The translations under genes were made by a program, and so were the position numbers. A stretch of DNA of 64,000 nucleotides, taken from Spirosoma agri. GTDB lineage: Bacteria > Bacteroidota > Bacteroidia > Cytophagales > Spirosomataceae. How positions within the stretch are numbered: position 1 is the first letter of the stretch; the number at the start of each line of letters is the position of its first letter. The stretch spans positions 2,852,001-2,916,000 of the forward strand of contig NZ_JAAGNZ010000001.1 in the NCBI RefSeq assembly GCF_010747415.1, given 5' to 3'. The notes under the pieces were generated by a model that had not been told where the DNA came from, did no database searches, and saw nothing but the letters and a program-made list of their open reading frames with translations. Positions 60,690-64,000 of the stretch are shown piece by piece.

Positions 60690-62594
60690 TTACTTGCCAT
60701 CCTTTAGCATTTCCACCACCAGCGTTAGCTCATTGACCGTCGCTTCCGGGTCGCCGGAGTAGCCGATCTGCCGATACCGAACGCGCCCATTGGGTCCAAT
60801 AACAACCTTTGTGGGTATGCCCTGAACCTTGTAGGCTTTGGATACGCGCTGGTTCGCGTCAACCGGGACCATAAAGCCATACGTGCTATACGGTTGCCTG
60901 TTCATGAAGTTATGGACCCGCTGCAAGGGACCGCCTTCCCGCGTGTTGACAAACAAAAACTGCACGTTCGGGTCGTTTTGAAACTTCGATTGCGCTTGTT
61001 TCATAGCCGGAAACGACGCAATACAGGGACCGCACCAGGTTGCCCAAAAATCGAGTACAATCACTTTACCCCGTAAAGCCGCCGACGAAATCGTTCTCCC
61101 CTGTAAATCGGTCATTGAAAAAGCGGGAGCTGGTTCATTAATCAGCACCTGTTGCAGTTCGTCGCGCTGATCGGCCCGTATGTCAGCTTCCAGGCTGGCT
61201 AGGTACGTGTCTGCTTTGGCCGCTGTGTTACCGGGCTGTTTGGCATACCAGTCGCGCAAAACGGTTTTCAGACGGGGAGTCGCTCTGCCGACCTGGATAG
61301 CCGCTTCCGCCATTGGCTGGGCATCGGCCGCATGATTGGCCTGGAGGGCGCACAGGAAATAGCGTTCGTTGGTACGTGGGTCGCTGTTTTCCACGTCATC
61401 CGGCACCATCACATCCTGATAAGCGGTATAGGCTTCGGCGTACTTACCCTGCTGTTCGAGCACACGGGCATACGTGTTCATGAGCTGTCGCTGCCGAACC
61501 TGCTTTTCCGCGTCCCAGTTTCCCGTAACGTCGCCAGGTTTAGGCTGCGTTTTCAGCACAGTCATCGCCCGTTTGACCAGTTGTTCCGCTTCGGGTAACG
61601 ACCGTCGTTCATCGGCCAACTGAAAGGCCATGGTGTTCAGCATCAGTACATCCGTGTGCGCTACGGGTTGCTTTTCGACGAAGGGAAGTAATCCCTTGAT
61701 GTCATTGTTTTTAAAGTATCCATCCGTCATCATAACCGTCAATGCGGGCGTGTAGGATGAATTGGGGAACTCCTGCTGGTAAGCCTGGTACGCTGCCTTT
61801 TTGCGTGTCCAGTCGGTTTCGTTCCGAATGGAGGCCGCCCGGTCTTTCTGCACCAGCGAACCAGCGGGGTCCAGCGTTTTCATGCGTTCGCGCAGGGCTG
61901 TCGCTTTGGGAAAATCGCCCATGCTTTCGTAGAGCGCAGCGGCTTCGGTTAGCTCCGTTGCCGTAGGTGTCGGGCGGGATGCCAGATACGTATCAATGCC
62001 CAGTTTTACCTTCGGTCCGTAACCGGGTTTCTTCTGCTTGATCTGGGCCGCCAGAAAATCTGACCAATACATCGGGTAAAGCGTCGGGTTCTGCTGAAAC
62101 TCGATCGTGTATAACGAAACGACCCGATTCTGATCGGGACGACTGCCGAGTTCGTACAGAAAATGACTGCGCGTAAATACCGATGATTGCCCGGCTATCG
62201 CGTGCGGAACGGTCTGACCGTTGGCATCACTGATCGGGATGACATACAGCTGTCCTTTGTTCAGGTCAATGCGTTTGGGTTGTTTACTGTTCCGAAACGC
62301 CATCATGATACCCGTTGCCCCCCTTAACGGAACGAACAGGTGCCCAACGAACGCATTACCCTGGTGGGCTAGCGTTGCGGTCGTGGGGCGACTGAGGTGC
62401 ATGGCATTCGGTGCACCATAAAACACAAAGCGACCTTCAAGCGTGCTATCTGTAGCCAGGGGCGTCGATTGGGGCGTATACGTAAAGGACACCGTTTGCC
62501 CGACCTGGGGCTTTTCGGGCGAAAACCGGAACTGCGCCGTAGCCGAAAGCTGAATGGCTAGGAGTATACTAAAGAGGCAATGAGTAAATTTCAT
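60690..62594 (-). CDS. TlpA-like thioredoxin-fold protein with large N-terminal region
   Basis: 634 residues; a signal peptide (FSILLAIQLSATA, cleavage before QFRF) directs export. After roughly 470 residues of beta-sandwich and TPR-like helices (ALYESMGDFPKATALRERMKTL), a redoxin domain carries the active site DFWATWCGPCIASFPAM (WCGPC at 520-524), and the cis-proline loop QGIPTKVVIGPNG. A periplasmic thiol oxidoreductase or anchor in redox maturation. The neighbouring symporter is codirectional, 25 bp upstream. Confidence 0.9.
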   Translation of the reverse strand: MKFTHCLFSILLAIQLSATAQFRFSPEKPQVGQTVSFTYTPQSTPLATDSTLEGRFVFYGAPNAMHLSRPTTATLAHQGNAFVGHLFVPLRGATGIMMAFRNSKQPKRIDLNKGQLYVIPISDANGQTVPHAIAGQSSVFTRSHFLYELGSRPDQNRVVSLYTIEFQQNPTLYPMYWSDFLAAQIKQKKPGYGPKVKLGIDTYLASRPTPTATELTEAAALYESMGDFPKATALRERMKTLDPAGSLVQKDRAASIRNETDWTRKKAAYQAYQQEFPNSSYTPALTVMMTDGYFKNNDIKGLLPFVEKQPVAHTDVLMLNTMAFQLADERRSLPEAEQLVKRAMTVLKTQPKPGDVTGNWDAEKQVRQRQLMNTYARVLEQQGKYAEAYTAYQDVMVPDDVENSDPRTNERYFLCALQANHAADAQPMAEAAIQVGRATPRLKTVLRDWYAKQPGNTAAKADTYLASLEADIRADQRDELQQVLINEPAPAFSMTDLQGRTISSAALRGKVIVLDFWATWCGPCIASFPAMKQAQSKFQNDPNVQFLFVNTREGGPLQRVHNFMNRQPYSTYGFMVPVDANQRVSKAYKVQGIPTKVVIGPNGRVRYRQIGYSGDPEATVNELTLVVEMLKDGK

Positions 62595-62619
62595 AACGCA
62601 GAAAGAGTAAATAGAGCAC

Positions 62620-64000
62620 CTATGCCGTTATCGGTTCTGGTTTTTGCACTGATTTTGAGATTGCTAACAAGCCTACGAATGTGAATAGGCCATTGAGAAG
62701 TAATCGTTCGAAACCGAACTGATAGCCATTAAACCAGGCGGCTGAGTTTTCGTTGACAATGTACGTGAATACGGGCGATACCAAGCAGATATACGGCACA
62801 AATCGATCGATGACCGGGCGTTTGCTAAAAATGCCGAAGGCATACAGACCGAGCAGCGGGCCATAGGTATAGCCCGCAATATCAAATACTGCGGTAATGA
62901 CTTCTTTGCTGTTGAGCTGCCGGAACACAATGATCACAACGTAGAACAGTAGCGAAAACCCAATGTGTACGATGTGTTTAATCCTGGACCGCTCGGCTTC
63001 CGGGCGTTTTTCGACATTCATGAAGTCGATACAAAAGGAGGTCGTCAGTGCGGTCAGAGCGGAGTCGGCGCTGGCGTAGGTGGCGGCTGTGATGCCGAGC
63101 AGAAAGGTGATGGCAACCAGCAAACCCAAATGATTGAGCGCCAGTAACGGGTACAGATCGTCGGTGCGGGCGGGAATGGCAATACCTTCCTGACGCGCGT
63201 ATTCGTACAGCAAAACCCCTAAACTCAAAAACAGAAAATTGACGACAACCAACGTACAGGTGAACCAGAACATGTTTTTCTGGGCTTCGCCAATGTTTTT
63301 GCAGGTCAGGTTTTTCTGCATCAGATCCTGATCCAGCCCCGTCATCACAATGGCGATGAAGGCTCCGGAAATAAACTGTTTAAAAAAATTCTTGGCGTCG
63401 TTGCCCTCCCAGTAGAAAATCTGTGACATGGGGCTATCGTTAACGGTCTTCACCAGGCCGCCGAATGAGAGGTTTAATTCGTTCGAGATCAGATAGATCG
63501 TCAGAATAACGGCCGTTACCAGAAATACGGTCTGGAGCGTGTCGGTCACGATGATGGTTTTAACCCCCCCTTTGAACGTATAAATCCAGATCAGGCCGAT
63601 GGTGATCAGTACGGAAATCTCAAACGGAACGCCCAGCGGAGTGAAAAGAGCAATCTGCAAAACACCAGCCGCCACGTAGAGCCGCACGGCCGACCCCACC
63701 GTTCTTGACAGCAGGAAAAAGCCCGCACCGGTTTTGTAGGACCAGAAGCCAAATCGTTTTTCGAGGTACCCGTAAATAGAAATCAGGTTCAGCCGGTAGT
63801 AGAGCGGCATCAGGACGGACCCGATGACCAGGTAACCGATGATGTAGCCCAGCACCACCTGGAAATACGAAAAGCCGATCTTGCCCACGGCTCCTGGTAC
63901 GGAAATAAACGTAACCCCCGACAAGGACGTGCCGATCATACCAAAAGCGACCAACCACCACGGAGACTGCCGGTTAGCGGTAAAAAATGTGTTGGTGTCG
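62620..64000 (-). CDS. Sodium:solute symporter, 5' end beyond the window
   Basis: SSS-family transporter, C-terminal 460 residues visible; the frame is open to base 64000. The extreme visible N-terminus, DTNTFFTANRQSPWWLVAFG, is followed by MIGTSLSGVTFISVPG, the typical start region of SSS members in this phylum (FF-ANR-S-WW-VA). Many hydrophobic segments. It uses the sodium gradient to take up a small organic solute; which one is not known. Its stop lies 25 bp before the TlpA-like gene, so they may be one operon. Confidence 0.92.
   Translation of the reverse strand, partial: DTNTFFTANRQSPWWLVAFGMIGTSLSGVTFISVPGAVGKIGFSYFQVVLGYIIGYLVIGSVLMPLYYRLNLISIYGYLEKRFGFWSYKTGAGFFLLSRTVGSAVRLYVAAGVLQIALFTPLGVPFEISVLITIGLIWIYTFKGGVKTIIVTDTLQTVFLVTAVILTIYLISNELNLSFGGLVKTVNDSPMSQIFYWEGNDAKNFFKQFISGAFIAIVMTGLDQDLMQKNLTCKNIGEAQKNMFWFTCTLVVVNFLFLSLGVLLYEYARQEGIAIPARTDDLYPLLALNHLGLLVAITFLLGITAATYASADSALTALTTSFCIDFMNVEKRPEAERSRIKHIVHIGFSLLFYVVIIVFRQLNSKEVITAVFDIAGYTYGPLLGLYAFGIFSKRPVIDRFVPYICLVSPVFTYIVNENSAAWFNGYQFGFERLLLNGLFTFVGLLAISKSVQKPEPITA

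Overview
This window looks like chromosomal core DNA of a Bacteroidota bacterium, most likely a Cytophagales member of the Spirosoma type. Four things point there: Bacteroidota-type -7 promoter boxes (TAnnTTTG) before several genes; a Bacteroidota-style c-type cytochrome maturation cluster; lineage-typical families (DUF3822 next to coaD, PadR with a large FtsX-type permease, DUF1800 with DUF1501, DUF6169, DUF4126); and moderate G+C. The assignment is inferred from gene content only. I saw no rRNA, tRNA, CRISPR array, prophage or insertion sequence.

Layout. Positions 1-10,000 hold the 3' part of alaS, a secreted amidohydrolase coupled to murI, a frameshifted DUF2461 gene, a YbiT-like ABC-F ATPase, a flavin disulfide oxidoreductase, an OsmC protein and pyrE. 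Positions 10,000-17,000 hold a CNNM/CorC membrane protein and the minus-strand operon ccmB-ccmC-ccmD-ccmE-ccmF plus a small membrane protein coupled to ccmF. Positions 17,000-25,500 hold a TauE/SafE permease, feoA-feoB, a 54-residue membrane peptide, the NAD(P)HX repair enzyme, rplS, dapF, a bestrophin, a rhodanese and a lipoprotein. Positions 25,500-35,000 hold htpG, DUF4126, a RecD-like helicase, a CBS protein, two Nudix hydrolases, DUF3822-coaD and a second CNNM/CorC protein.

Positions 35,000-46,000 hold an MsbA-like ABC exporter, a DUF2264 protein, an A+T-rich two-gene module (52-residue peptide plus DUF6169), metG, an extended SDR, a TPR protein and a cold-shock-domain protein. Positions 46,000-57,000 hold MscS, an IscS-type cysteine desulfurase, an FMN reductase, a trans-sulfuration enzyme, the DUF1800/DUF1501 pair and a PadR-permease pair. 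Positions 57,000-64,000 hold a crotonase and a 2,4-dienoyl-CoA-reductase-like SDR, a GNAT acetyltransferase, a GIY-YIG/DUF4357 gene broken by an in-frame stop, a TlpA-like thiol oxidoreductase and the 3' part of a sodium:solute symporter.

Functional links visible from order: haem delivery and cytochrome c assembly (ccm operon); ferrous iron uptake (feoAB); cell-wall precursors (murI, dapF, far apart); auxiliary beta-oxidation of unsaturated fatty acids (57192-59061); sulfur handling (iscS, cystathionine-type enzyme, rhodanese, TauE-like permease).

The least ordinary part is intergenic. There are very long perfect palindromes, two of which share a nearly identical tip but have unrelated arms (2462-2530 and 11418-11495). 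There are REP-like hairpins with a GGAA loop and a covarying closing pair (16078-16093; 44878-44942), and inverted repeats built from short quasi-repeated words (9272, 18135, 24654, 58038). Two genes carry a single inactivating lesion: DUF2461 a frameshift, GIY-YIG/DUF4357 a nonsense codon.
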